Part shown: one piece after another, positions 14,969 through 23,227 of the stretch | Layout: the number at the start of each line of letters is the position of its first letter | How positions within the stretch are numbered: position 1 is the first letter of the stretch | Source: Cyclobacteriaceae bacterium | Lineage (GTDB): Bacteria; Bacteroidota; Bacteroidia; Cytophagales; Cyclobacteriaceae | Assembly (NCBI GenBank): GCA_025363495.1 | Contig: JANYDR010000058.1 | Span: 1 to 24,910 of the forward strand | Length of the DNA: 24,910 nt | Reading direction: 5' to 3' | The notes under the pieces: generated by a model | The model's input: only the letters and a program-made list of their open reading frames with translations | The model's database searches: none | What the model was told of the DNA's origin: nothing | Position numbers and translations under genes: made by a program

Positions 14969-16342
14969 TTGCCGCTAAATCTTATTGTTTTGAAAAATAA
15001 ACTCCAATATTATTTTACAAAATCCTATACGTCAAAGCATATTTTCATAGGTGCTTTTTTATTTCTCTGCGTAAACGTTCTCATCAATCTTATCTACTAT
15101 TTTCTAGGCTACCCTCATCCATATACATCGTTCTTGTTTTTGCCCTACGATCGATTTGGTGACTTTTTTAAATCAATCGATCTCTTTCAAATTGTCACCA
15201 CATGGGAAGGACCCGACCCGCTCGATCCAAGATCTGGTCTAGCAGGCAGGCCATTTGTCAACGTGTATAATTTCACACTTGCAAATCTCATCCTCTTCAC
15301 AAGCAACAAATACTTTATTCTTTGCTCTTTTTTTATAGTCTGCCTCGGCGCATTTGTCTACGTTGCTAAAAAAGCCGGGAATAGTTTTACAGTGATCTTT
15401 TTCGCACTCGTATCGTATCCAATAATATTTGTGCTTGACAGAGGTAATTTTGCATTATTAGTTTTTGTCCTTTTGTTAATTGCCCTCGCATCCGACAATG
15501 TCCTCTTTTCAACTTTTTTAATTGGCATCTGCACTGCATTGCGACTTACTCCTATTGTATTTACAATTCCAATCTTGGTCAAGGAACCACTCACTCTAAA
15601 GCGTCTTGCAACGGTAATTTCTCTTTCACTTATATGGTTCCTTGTGATCAATGACTTATCAATCTGGTTTATTCGGAATATTATCATTAACGAAAGTTAT
15701 GACCCGGTTGCTATTATGGCACGGGAAATGGAGAATTATAATCGAAACTATATTCTTAGCTATGATGGTCTACCCTATTCGAGTTCGTTCTTCCTGCCTT
15801 TCAAATGGCTCTATCTAAAACTGTGCGAGAAAATTCCTTTTCTGACCCCCGGTCTTGATTACATCCAACCGGTTTCATCAGCCGTCGCCGTCTGTTCAAT
15901 CATCGCCTTCTTGTTGCTTCTGAAAGGTGATTTGAAAAAAACTTTCCTAATGATCACGGACGCTAGAAAAGTATTATTCCTTGTGAGCCTGTCGTTTATC
16001 TTATTCATGCCCATCACGGGCGATTATTATCTTTTAGTTCTGTTTATTCCGTTACTTCTCTATCCTAAAAATTCATATTCGTTCTTATATGTATTGACCT
16101 GTGCGCTGCTTTTAGCACCCAAGAATTTCCATTACGTGGGTTCTATCTATATAAGCCATCACATATCTCTTCAGGTCTTTCTCAACCCCGGGCTGGCGCT
16201 CATCTTATTGTTCTCGGAATTTGACCTGCTTCAAAATGTTAAAAGATATTCTGCAGATCGTTCGCCAAAACCGATCATTACATTTACTGAGAATCGCGAA
16301 AATTCACTGGCTGATTTACAAAGGCCCGCTAGCAACGCTTAA
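14969..16342 (+). CDS. GT87-like (DUF2029) polytopic glycosyltransferase
   Basis: This 457-residue membrane protein has about ten helices. It carries an N-terminal loop with acidic residues (PYDRFGDFFKSID, D61 and D65) and an LDRGNFALLVF segment (D157-R158-G159-N160). This arrangement resembles GT87/DUF2029 GT-C enzymes, which use polyprenyl-phosphate sugars on the outer face. It could instead act as an O-unit polymerase; the cluster has no other Wzy candidate. Translation must begin at TTG 14969 or TTG 14990, because the first in-frame ATG falls far inside the protein. An intact open frame is flanked by a nonsense-interrupted paralog upstream, so this is the surviving copy of a tandem duplication. 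It precedes the SDR gene by 45 bases. Confidence 0.75.
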   Translation: MPLNLIVLKNKLQYYFTKSYTSKHIFIGAFLFLCVNVLINLIYYFLGYPHPYTSFLFLPYDRFGDFFKSIDLFQIVTTWEGPDPLDPRSGLAGRPFVNVYNFTLANLILFTSNKYFILCSFFIVCLGAFVYVAKKAGNSFTVIFFALVSYPIIFVLDRGNFALLVFVLLLIALASDNVLFSTFLIGICTALRLTPIVFTIPILVKEPLTLKRLATVISLSLIWFLVINDLSIWFIRNIIINESYDPVAIMAREMENYNRNYILSYDGLPYSSSFFLPFKWLYLKLCEKIPFLTPGLDYIQPVSSAVAVCSIIAFLLLLKGDLKKTFLMITDARKVLFLVSLSFILFMPITGDYYLLVLFIPLLLYPKNSYSFLYVLTCALLLAPKNFHYVGSIYISHHISLQVFLNPGLALILLFSEFDLLQNVKRYSADRSPKPIITFTENRENSLADLQRPASNA

Positions 16343-16387
16343 ACTGTATTTGTTATCTTTAAAAATCAAACGAACCCTTCGACTTGA

Positions 16388-17269
16388 ATGAAAATACTTT
16401 TAACAGGTGGATCTGGATTCATTGGAAGAAATCTTAAGGAGTCTTTTTTGAATGAAAAACATCAGATTGCGGCACCTTCGCGAGACATCCTTGATTGTTT
16501 TAATGACGAATCAGTTGAACGCTTTTTTTTGAAAAATTCCTTTGACGTTGTTATCCACTCCGCCGCTAAACCAGGTCACCGAAACGCAAGCGATCCCCAT
16601 GGCATACTATATACCAACTCCAGAATGACTATAAATCTCTTGAAGCATAAAGATTCATGGGGAAAATTACTCAATATGGGTTCTGGTGCGATTTATGATA
16701 TGGAACACTACCAGCCGGAAATGCCTGAAGAATACGCTGGCACACATGTTCCTGTCGATGAGCACGGGTATAATAAATATATCTGCAACCTGTTGTACCC
16801 TCATTATAAGAACGCAATTGACTTCCGCATCTTTGGCATCTTTGGTAAATATGAAGACTATGCCATACGTTTCATATCGAATGCGATCTGCAAAACACTT
16901 TTTGACCTACCAATCACACTAAGACAGAATCGCAAGTTCGATTATCTTTTCATTGATGACCTCGCACCCATAGTCGATGATTTTGTATCGAGTCAACCAC
17001 AACATATCGCCTATAATATCACGCCCGATAGCTCAGTTGAGCTTCTGAAAATCGCGACGATTATTAAAGAGATTTCAAATTCAAAGCATGATATAGTAGT
17101 AGCACACGGCGGTCTCGGCCGTGAATACAGCGGCAATAACGCACGCCTTAAAAAAGAATTCTCAAAAATAACGTTCACGCCAATCGAAGTCGCCATCGAA
17201 AAATTATATCAATGGTACAGGGACAATAAACAAAATTTGAAAAAAGAATATCTGATAATCGATAAGTAG
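16388..17269 (+). CDS. NAD(P)-dependent SDR epimerase/reductase, candidate YerF-like
   Basis: This 293-residue extended SDR has the Rossmann signature TGGSGFIG (residues 6-13), an HSAAKPG strand after it and NMGSGAIYD (the Ser/Thr active-site strand). Such proteins reduce or epimerise NDP-keto-sugars. In the yersiniose pathway a reductase (YerF) reduces the side-chain ketone made by the TPP enzyme, and this gene is in the right context for such a step. One oddity: the catalytic Tyr-x3-Lys reads HGYNK, so the Tyr position is His126 (codon CAC) while Lys130 is kept. Tyr128 lies two residues away and could not occupy the usual site without rearrangement. The stop overlaps the next start by one base (TAGTG), indicating coupling to the HAD gene. 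The fold is certain; the reaction is inferred. Confidence 0.8.
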   Translation: MKILLTGGSGFIGRNLKESFLNEKHQIAAPSRDILDCFNDESVERFFLKNSFDVVIHSAAKPGHRNASDPHGILYTNSRMTINLLKHKDSWGKLLNMGSGAIYDMEHYQPEMPEEYAGTHVPVDEHGYNKYICNLLYPHYKNAIDFRIFGIFGKYEDYAIRFISNAICKTLFDLPITLRQNRKFDYLFIDDLAPIVDDFVSSQPQHIAYNITPDSSVELLKIATIIKEISNSKHDIVVAHGGLGREYSGNNARLKKEFSKITFTPIEVAIEKLYQWYRDNKQNLKKEYLIIDK

Positions 17270-17910
17270 TGAATAAGATAAGACAGCATATAATATTTGA
17301 TCTCGACGGAACAGTTATCGATTCAAAAAAGGAAATTCTGAAAACGTACCAACTAGTTTTCAGTGAGGTTAGACCACGGATAAAAATAGATCCTGAAACG
17401 CTGAATTATGGCGCTACCATCCAAAATGTTCTGAAAGGTGTTTATGGTAACGAGGAAAATCTGATTGAAGCGGCAAAAAAAAGTTTTTCATCTCGATATG
17501 ACTCAAGTAATTATGATGAAACTCACTTGTATGATGGAGTGATTGAAACATTGGAAATTCTGAAAAAAAATAATCACCTTTTATATATTGCTACCAATAA
17601 AAGATTTGCTCCTACGACTAGAATTTTACAAAGGAAAAAGATAGGTCATTATTTTTCTGACGTCAAGGCAAATGAAATGCAACCAGGGATAACGCTAAGT
17701 AAAGAACAGATGATTTCGGATTTGAAAAGGGCTCATTTTTTTACCGCGGGATATATGGTTGGAGACACTATTTCAGATATTCGAGCAGGGAATAGTCAAA
17801 ATTTGAAAACGATTGCCGTTACGTATGGTTACGAAAATAGAGATATATTTGCAGCGCAAAATCCGACATTTATTATAGACTCATTTAAGGAAATCCTGAC
17901 CTTTATATAA
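17269..17910 (+). CDS. HAD-superfamily phosphatase (phosphoglycolate-phosphatase-like)
   Basis: This 213-residue HAD hydrolase has all core motifs: the nucleophile FDLDGTVID (D11, D13), the threonine strand YIATNKR (about residues 102-108), a lysine-bearing stretch before GDTISDIRAG, and the metal-binding acids in that last motif (D166 and D170). A small helical cap between motifs I and II places it in subfamily I. GTG at 17269 is the start, overlapping the SDR stop by one base; no upstream alternative keeps the motif spacing. Directly upstream of a NeuB-like gene, it could remove the phosphate from a sugar-acid phosphate. Animal sialate-9-phosphate synthase/phosphatase and KDN-9-phosphate enzymes of Bacteroides offer a precedent for that pairing. 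The substrate is inferred. Confidence 0.85.
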   Translation: MNKIRQHIIFDLDGTVIDSKKEILKTYQLVFSEVRPRIKIDPETLNYGATIQNVLKGVYGNEENLIEAAKKSFSSRYDSSNYDETHLYDGVIETLEILKKNNHLLYIATNKRFAPTTRILQRKKIGHYFSDVKANEMQPGITLSKEQMISDLKRAHFFTAGYMVGDTISDIRAGNSQNLKTIAVTYGYENRDIFAAQNPTFIIDSFKEILTFI

Positions 17911-17926
17911 TTAAACGAAGCAAATC

Positions 17927-19021
17927 ATGAAGCAGAATGAAATTTTTGAAGACCTGTTCGTATTGGAGCTCGCCAATAACCACTGGGGCAAGGTCGAAAG
18001 AGGTTTAAAAATAATTGAGGAGTTCGCGCAAGTTGTAAGATTTAATAATGTGAAAGCTGCCATAAAATTTCAATTTCGCGACGTCGACACATTTGTCCAT
18101 AAAGATTACAGGACCGGATCTGATATTCGATATATTAAAAAGACCCTTGACACAAAAATGTCGAAGGAGAATTTCAAGATCATGGTCGAAGCGGTACGCA
18201 AAGGCGGCTGCCTTCCAATGGCAACGCCTTTTGACGAAAGATCAGTTGACCTTTGTGAGGAGCTTGATCTTCCCTTGATAAAAATTGCGAGTTCAGATCT
18301 TAACGACTGGCCACTAATTGAGAAGATTGCCAAAACACGCAAGCCAGTGATCGTCTCAACCGGAGGATCGACATTGAAAGACATGGACGATCTTGTAAGA
18401 TTTTGTAAAAACAGAAATATCCCGTTGGCCATCAATCATTGCGTGTCAATCTATCCATCGGAGGATTCTGAGGTTGAATTGAACCAAGTCGATTTCCTGA
18501 AGGCAAGATATCCAGATAACATTATTGGATACTCCACTCACGAATATACTTCCTGGGACATGTCGATTGCGATGGCATACGCAAAAGGTGCCAGAACTTT
18601 TGAAAGACATATTGATATTGAAGCCGACGGAATTCCGGTATCTCCTTATTGCACTTTACCTCACCAGGCCGACCAGTGGTTTAAGGCCTACAACAAGGCA
18701 AAGGAAATGTGCGGCGCATCTGGAGTTCAAAAAAGAATCCCACCAAAAAAAGAAGTTGAATACCTCGATGCTCTTGTGAGGGGTGTGTATATTAAAAGAG
18801 ATTTGCCAAAAGGGCATGTTATCACAAGCGAAAATTTTGAAAACGATTTTTATATGGCTATTCCACTTCAAAAAGGACAAATGAGCTGCAGGGAAATCAT
18901 GAATGGTGAGATATTATTGGACAATCTTAAAAAAGATGATGCGCTGAAGATCGACACTATCGACAGTCCTTATTCTAAGAACGAAGAGCTAAGAAAACTT
19001 ATCTACAAAAGAGGCTTCTAG
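17927..19021 (+). CDS. NeuB/sialic-acid-synthase-family enzyme with SAF domain
   Basis: This 364-residue protein has the NeuB-type TIM barrel (residues about 8-260) and a C-terminal SAF/antifreeze-like domain (about 288-350). NeuB enzymes condense phosphoenolpyruvate with a sugar aldehyde to give 2-keto-3-deoxy acids. Conserved features include ELANNHWG near the N-terminus, KFQ with K47, ATPFDERSVD, KIASSD, and two metal-ligand histidines in GYSTHEYT (H205) and ERHIDIE (H228). The Asp in KIASSD, where bacterial NeuB has Glu, is also seen in animal synthases. The SAF domain lacks the K-R-P-G stretch that carries the substrate-contacting Arg of NeuB (Arg314 in Neisseria) and reads NDFYMAIPLQKGQ instead, pointing to a non-ManNAc substrate. 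No CMP-sugar synthetase is nearby. The next gene starts 2 bases downstream. Confidence 0.85.
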   Translation: MKQNEIFEDLFVLELANNHWGKVERGLKIIEEFAQVVRFNNVKAAIKFQFRDVDTFVHKDYRTGSDIRYIKKTLDTKMSKENFKIMVEAVRKGGCLPMATPFDERSVDLCEELDLPLIKIASSDLNDWPLIEKIAKTRKPVIVSTGGSTLKDMDDLVRFCKNRNIPLAINHCVSIYPSEDSEVELNQVDFLKARYPDNIIGYSTHEYTSWDMSIAMAYAKGARTFERHIDIEADGIPVSPYCTLPHQADQWFKAYNKAKEMCGASGVQKRIPPKKEVEYLDALVRGVYIKRDLPKGHVITSENFENDFYMAIPLQKGQMSCREIMNGEILLDNLKKDDALKIDTIDSPYSKNEELRKLIYKRGF

Positions 19022-19023
19022 AA

Positions 19024-20823
19024 ATGATCAAACTTACTGACTTCATAGTCAAACACCTTGAAAATTATGGAATTACAGATGTATTCATGGTCCCAGGTGG
19101 GGGTGCAATGCACCTTAACGATTCCTTTGGAAAGTCGACACTAATAAAATGCATTTGTAACCATCACGAGCAAGCATCGGCAATAGCAGCTGAAGGCTAT
19201 GCTCGTCAAAAGCAAACTTTAGCAGTTGTCAACGTTACTACTGGTCCTGGTGGTCTAAACGCCCTCAATGGTGTTCTCGGCCAGTGGACTGACTCGGTTC
19301 CTGTTCTCTATGTTTCAGGTCAGGTGCGCCTTGATACCACCGTGTTATCCTGCCCCGATTTGAATTTGCGTCAATTAGGAGACCAGGAAGTAAGAATAAC
19401 AGATGTTGTAAAACCACTGACCAAGTACGCCACTATTATTACTGACCCAAAGAATATAAAAAAGGAGCTTGAGAAGGCAATTTATCTTGCCACGAATGGG
19501 CGGCCGGGGCCGGTCTGGATCGACGTTCCAATGAATGTGCAGGGTTCAATGATCGATGAAGATAGTTTGGAGTCTTTTGTTCCAGAGCCTATCCCCACCG
19601 GCACGCAGAAAAATCTCCAGGAAAATATTGAAAAAACGATTGTACTATTAAAAGCATCCGAGCGTCCCGTTATAGTTGCCGGACATGGAATTCGTTTGTC
19701 AAAAACGATCGACGTTTTTAACAAACTCATTAAGAAATTGAATATTCCAGTCCTTTCAACATTGAACGGATTCGATATCGTTGAAACAAGCAGCCCCACA
19801 GCCATAGGAACAATTGGTTCAATCGGTTCGCGAGCAGGTAACTTTGCTATTCAAAATTCTGACCTGGTGATATTTTTGGGAACCCGAAACAACATACGTC
19901 AAATAAGTTATAACTGGACCGCCTTTGCAAGAGCAGCTAAAAAAATATGTGTCGACATTGACGAAGCCGAATTGCAAAAACCTTTTCTCAAATACGATCT
20001 GGAAATTTGCGCAGACTTGAAGGATTTTCTTCCTGGTCTTGAAAGTAAAATCACCGATAGGCAAAAAGATTATTCCGAATGGGTCAAATGGTGTCTCGTG
20101 AGGAAGGATAAATATAATCCCGTCCTGGAGGGTTACAAAAATCTGGATAACTGCGTCAATCCATATTATTTTATGGAACAGCTTACCCAACTTTTACCAG
20201 AAAACACAACAGTCATTACAGGGGACGCTACCGCGTGTATTGTTTACTTTCAGGCTGGCAAAATAAAAAAAGGCCAACGTGTGATTTGGAATTCAGGCTG
20301 CGCAAGCATGGGGTATGACCTTCCTGCAGCGATAGGTGCCTGTGTGGCACAAGGAAAAGACGTCATTTGCCTTGCTGGCGATGGAAGCCTGCAAATGAAC
20401 ATCCAGGAACTCATGACGGTCGCCTACCATCACCTTCCGATAAAGTTGTTTTATCTAAATAATGATGGTTATATCTCAATGAAGCAGACACAGGACAACT
20501 TCTTTGGTAGACGAATTGGCGCTAATAAAGATTCGGGTATCGGATTCCCTGACATAACACGAGTTGCCAAAGCCTATGATCTGCAAACCGCTGTAATCTC
20601 ATCTGATAAGAACTTAGCTGAACAGATCGCCGCTGTACTAAAAGTGAATGGGCCTATCGTATGTGAAGTGGTGCTTCCGAAGGAATACGCGTTCGCTCCA
20701 AAATTGTCGTCGGAAAGAAAGCCAGATGGAAGATTGGTGACAAAGCCAATGGAAGATATGTTCCCATTCCTTGACAGGGAAGAGTTCAAACAAAACATGC
20801 TAATCCCGATAATGAATGAATAA
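19024..20823 (+). CDS. TPP-dependent acetolactate-synthase-like enzyme, candidate YerE-type sugar-branching enzyme
   Basis: This 599-residue protein has the three-domain layout of acetohydroxyacid synthase. An N-terminal PYR domain carries the catalytic Glu (HHEQASA, E49) and GPGGLNAL. A central nucleotide/FAD-type domain follows at about 200-340, and a C-terminal PP domain carries the TPP/metal motif GDGS (452-455) through NND about 28 residues on. Biosynthetic ALS would come with a small subunit and other branched-chain genes; none are here. Beside rfbFGH and an SDR, the best parallel is YerE of the yersiniose A pathway, which decarboxylates pyruvate and adds the two-carbon unit to C4 of CDP-4-keto-3,6-dideoxyglucose. 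The NeuB-like gene upstream raises the possibility that the donor 2-keto acid is larger. Its last codons overlap the next gene by 8 bases. Family certain, substrate inferred. Confidence 0.85.
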   Translation: MIKLTDFIVKHLENYGITDVFMVPGGGAMHLNDSFGKSTLIKCICNHHEQASAIAAEGYARQKQTLAVVNVTTGPGGLNALNGVLGQWTDSVPVLYVSGQVRLDTTVLSCPDLNLRQLGDQEVRITDVVKPLTKYATIITDPKNIKKELEKAIYLATNGRPGPVWIDVPMNVQGSMIDEDSLESFVPEPIPTGTQKNLQENIEKTIVLLKASERPVIVAGHGIRLSKTIDVFNKLIKKLNIPVLSTLNGFDIVETSSPTAIGTIGSIGSRAGNFAIQNSDLVIFLGTRNNIRQISYNWTAFARAAKKICVDIDEAELQKPFLKYDLEICADLKDFLPGLESKITDRQKDYSEWVKWCLVRKDKYNPVLEGYKNLDNCVNPYYFMEQLTQLLPENTTVITGDATACIVYFQAGKIKKGQRVIWNSGCASMGYDLPAAIGACVAQGKDVICLAGDGSLQMNIQELMTVAYHHLPIKLFYLNNDGYISMKQTQDNFFGRRIGANKDSGIGFPDITRVAKAYDLQTAVISSDKNLAEQIAAVLKVNGPIVCEVVLPKEYAFAPKLSSERKPDGRLVTKPMEDMFPFLDREEFKQNMLIPIMNE

Positions 20824-21967
20824 TTCCGAGGTTTCTTATAAGGGGGTTGAGAGGTTAAAAAAATATAAGACTTCATCTGAAATAGATGCAAACATCCTCT
20901 CGTCAGTAAAGTTCGACTTGAATGAAGTTATAGAAAAGGGAGTTTTCATTTTTGGTGCAGGAAGATTAGGACAACAGGTGCATCATTTTCTTTCCAGTAA
21001 TAATATTTCCATTTTGGGATATGTGGATAATAATCCATCGTTGAATGGGAAAACTCAGAATGGCATTTCCATTAACCTGGCAGACATTCTCACGAGCGAC
21101 AGCATTGTTTACATCGCTTCAGAAGTCTATTTAAATCCAATTCGCAAGCAGCTCATAAAATCCGGAATCATAAAGAACATATCACATCTCGAAGGCTGTA
21201 TACTCTTCAAAAAGTATCAGAACTTTCCAGTAGGAATGTATCTTCAACGAATCACAGAGGACCTGATTGAAAATCGCGCGAATTACCTGAAAGTTTTTTC
21301 ACTCATAGAGGACGAAGAGTCAAAGAAAGTTTTTGACAATCTTATTCATTACAGGCTTTCAGGAGACATTAAATATATTGATGAGATTTCCTCAGCTCCC
21401 GAGCTGGAATATTTCGATAAAAGCGTATTCTCGCTTGAATCAAACGAGGTGTTCTATGACTGCGGAGGATTCAATGGCGATTCAGCATTGAATTTTATCA
21501 ATTTTTCCAACGTAACATACAAAAGTGTTCACATTTTTGAACCTGACAGTGGTCTTTTGAAAGAAGCAAAAGAGTTGCTAAAGAAATTTCAAAATATATT
21601 TTTCAACGAAATAGGTGTTTTTGATAAGACTACAACACTAAAATTCGATAGCACCGGAGGGCTTGATGGTAAAATCAATAACGAGGGTAATATTGAAATC
21701 AAGGTTGTTGCACTTGATGATTATAAAGGTGATGCCCCCACCTACATAAAACTTGATATCGAAGGCGTCGAGATCGAGGCTCTTAACGGTGCAAAGAATC
21801 TAATTAAAGACAAAAAGCCAAGATTGGCCATTGCTTCATATCATTACCCGAAACACTTTTGGGAAATCCCCCTGCACACACTGGCGATCAATAATAACTA
21901 TACTATAAGAGTAAGACATTATTCGAACTACATAATGGGTTCGACCTACTATTTCATTCCAAAATAA
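20816..21967 (+). CDS. FkbM-family methyltransferase with N-terminal Rossmann-like accessory domain
   Basis: This 383-residue protein has two domains. Residues about 40-135 form a Rossmann-like domain with FIFGAGRLG (44-52) and GYVDNNP. The same kind of domain occurs at the C-terminal end of the next gene product. Residues about 200-383 are an FkbM-type SAM methyltransferase with YDCGGFNGDSA (D215 in motif I), HIFEPD and the hallmark KLDIEGVEIEAL (K312-E316). FkbM enzymes O-methylate sugars and polyketides. ATG 20816 overlaps the TPP gene stop by 8 bases in another frame, which suggests translational coupling to sugar synthesis. The target hydroxyl is unknown. The accessory domain might bind a nucleotide or nucleotide-sugar. 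Confidence 0.85.
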   Translation: MNNSEVSYKGVERLKKYKTSSEIDANILSSVKFDLNEVIEKGVFIFGAGRLGQQVHHFLSSNNISILGYVDNNPSLNGKTQNGISINLADILTSDSIVYIASEVYLNPIRKQLIKSGIIKNISHLEGCILFKKYQNFPVGMYLQRITEDLIENRANYLKVFSLIEDEESKKVFDNLIHYRLSGDIKYIDEISSAPELEYFDKSVFSLESNEVFYDCGGFNGDSALNFINFSNVTYKSVHIFEPDSGLLKEAKELLKKFQNIFFNEIGVFDKTTTLKFDSTGGLDGKINNEGNIEIKVVALDDYKGDAPTYIKLDIEGVEIEALNGAKNLIKDKKPRLAIASYHYPKHFWEIPLHTLAINNNYTIRVRHYSNYIMGSTYYFIPK

Positions 21968-21992
21968 GTATTAAATTTTTCCAATCATCTCA

Positions 21993-23201
21993 ATGGAAGC
22001 AGTCAGACTGAAGCGAAAGTGTCCCATTTGCTCAAATGCATCGGGTATCACGCTGAACACGCAGAAATACATTTTGCCCGATAACCATCCCTTAAAAAAT
22101 GGCTATGATGTCGTGATCTGTAATCAATGCGGCTTCGTCTATGCCGACACTGACTCGGTTCAGGCAGACTATGATAAATTCTATAATAGCTTCTCCAAAT
22201 ACGAGGAAGGTGCCAGTATTATTGGAAGTGGACTTTCTGTATTTGATTATAATAGACTTCATGGTGCTGCTGAATACATCTCAAAGAAAATTGACATTAC
22301 AAAGAGCATACTAGATGTTGGAAGTGCCAATGGCGGACTCTTAAAAGAGCTCAGAGAAAATGGCCACACCAAATTATCAGCCTATGATCCATCAGGCTTT
22401 TGTGTAGAATATATTAAAAAAAATATGGGTATTGAGGCTATTAATGGTTCAATTTTCGATATTCAGAAAAATTTTTCAGCAGACAAAAAATATGATCTTG
22501 TAATACTCTCCCACGTACTGGAACACCTCCTGGACGTCTCCGGAGCATTTGAGCAAATCGATCATTTATTAAAAGAGGAATCTCATTTCTATATTGAAGT
22601 TCCCGATGCGTCCAAGTATACTGAATATTTCGTCAGCCCTTTGCATTATTTTGATACAGAACACATCAATCACTTCTCAACGCACTATCTTAAGCTCCTC
22701 GCACAAAAGTTTGATTTTACTGTGGTGGACGAAGGGGAGAAAGAAATTCAATTGTCCGACAATACGATATATCCCGCCATTTATGTCTTGCTTAAAAAGA
22801 ATAACATTAAGAATAAAAACGAATCAGTGAAATTTATTTATGACGACACCCTGGCGGCAAACATCAGGAGGTATATCGCAAAATCATTCGAGAATTTCAA
22901 TTTGCCGTTGATCGAAAAAATCTCTAAGGACAATCGTGAATTTATCTTCTGGGGAGTTGGAAGCACAACGCTAAGACTCCTGGCGTCTACCGATCTGAGA
23001 AAGGCCAAAATAAAATTCTTTGTAGATAATAATCCAAAGACGCATTCAAGTGATCTACTTGGAAAGAAAGTCTACTCTGCCGATGAAATAAAGGGTCATA
23101 AAGATCCAATTGTGGTTTTCTCAAAGATTTATAAGAACGAAATTGAGAATCAGATCAGAAAAGAATTAAAGCTGGAAAACGAGATTATTTTTCTTAACTA
23201 G
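21993..23201 (+). CDS. C-methyltransferase-like protein (zinc-binding + SAM + C-terminal Rossmann domain)
   Basis: This 402-residue protein has the three-part layout of NDP-sugar C-methyltransferases (TylC3/NovU type). There is an N-terminal zinc-binding module with C10-x2-C13 and C43-x2-C46. A SAM domain follows, with ILDVGSANGG (106-115), AYDPSG and the acidic strand VILSHVLEHLLD. A C-terminal domain (about residues 308-402) has FIFWGVGS and FFVDNNP, related to the N-terminal domain of the preceding gene product. C-methyltransferases of this group act on 4-keto-6-deoxy NDP-sugars, which the rfb cassette would provide. Other members of this architecture have different or unknown substrates, so the reaction remains open. 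It lies 25 bases after the FkbM gene and 26 bases before the GtrB-like gene. Confidence 0.82.
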   Translation: MEAVRLKRKCPICSNASGITLNTQKYILPDNHPLKNGYDVVICNQCGFVYADTDSVQADYDKFYNSFSKYEEGASIIGSGLSVFDYNRLHGAAEYISKKIDITKSILDVGSANGGLLKELRENGHTKLSAYDPSGFCVEYIKKNMGIEAINGSIFDIQKNFSADKKYDLVILSHVLEHLLDVSGAFEQIDHLLKEESHFYIEVPDASKYTEYFVSPLHYFDTEHINHFSTHYLKLLAQKFDFTVVDEGEKEIQLSDNTIYPAIYVLLKKNNIKNKNESVKFIYDDTLAANIRRYIAKSFENFNLPLIEKISKDNREFIFWGVGSTTLRLLASTDLRKAKIKFFVDNNPKTHSSDLLGKKVYSADEIKGHKDPIVVFSKIYKNEIENQIRKELKLENEIIFLN

Positions 23202-23227
23202 CCTCATCACCCCTAGCCCCACGAGTC

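Noticed and set aside
17927..19021. Asp instead of Glu in the KIASSD motif of the NeuB-like enzyme as a sign of inactivity
   Set aside because: Animal sialate-phosphate synthases also have Asp at this position, so it is a normal variant.
19024..20823. TPP enzyme as the biosynthetic acetolactate synthase (ilvB)
   Set aside because: No small regulatory subunit, ilvC, ilvD or leu genes are near, and the gene is embedded in sugar and methyltransferase genes; a sugar-modifying role fits better.
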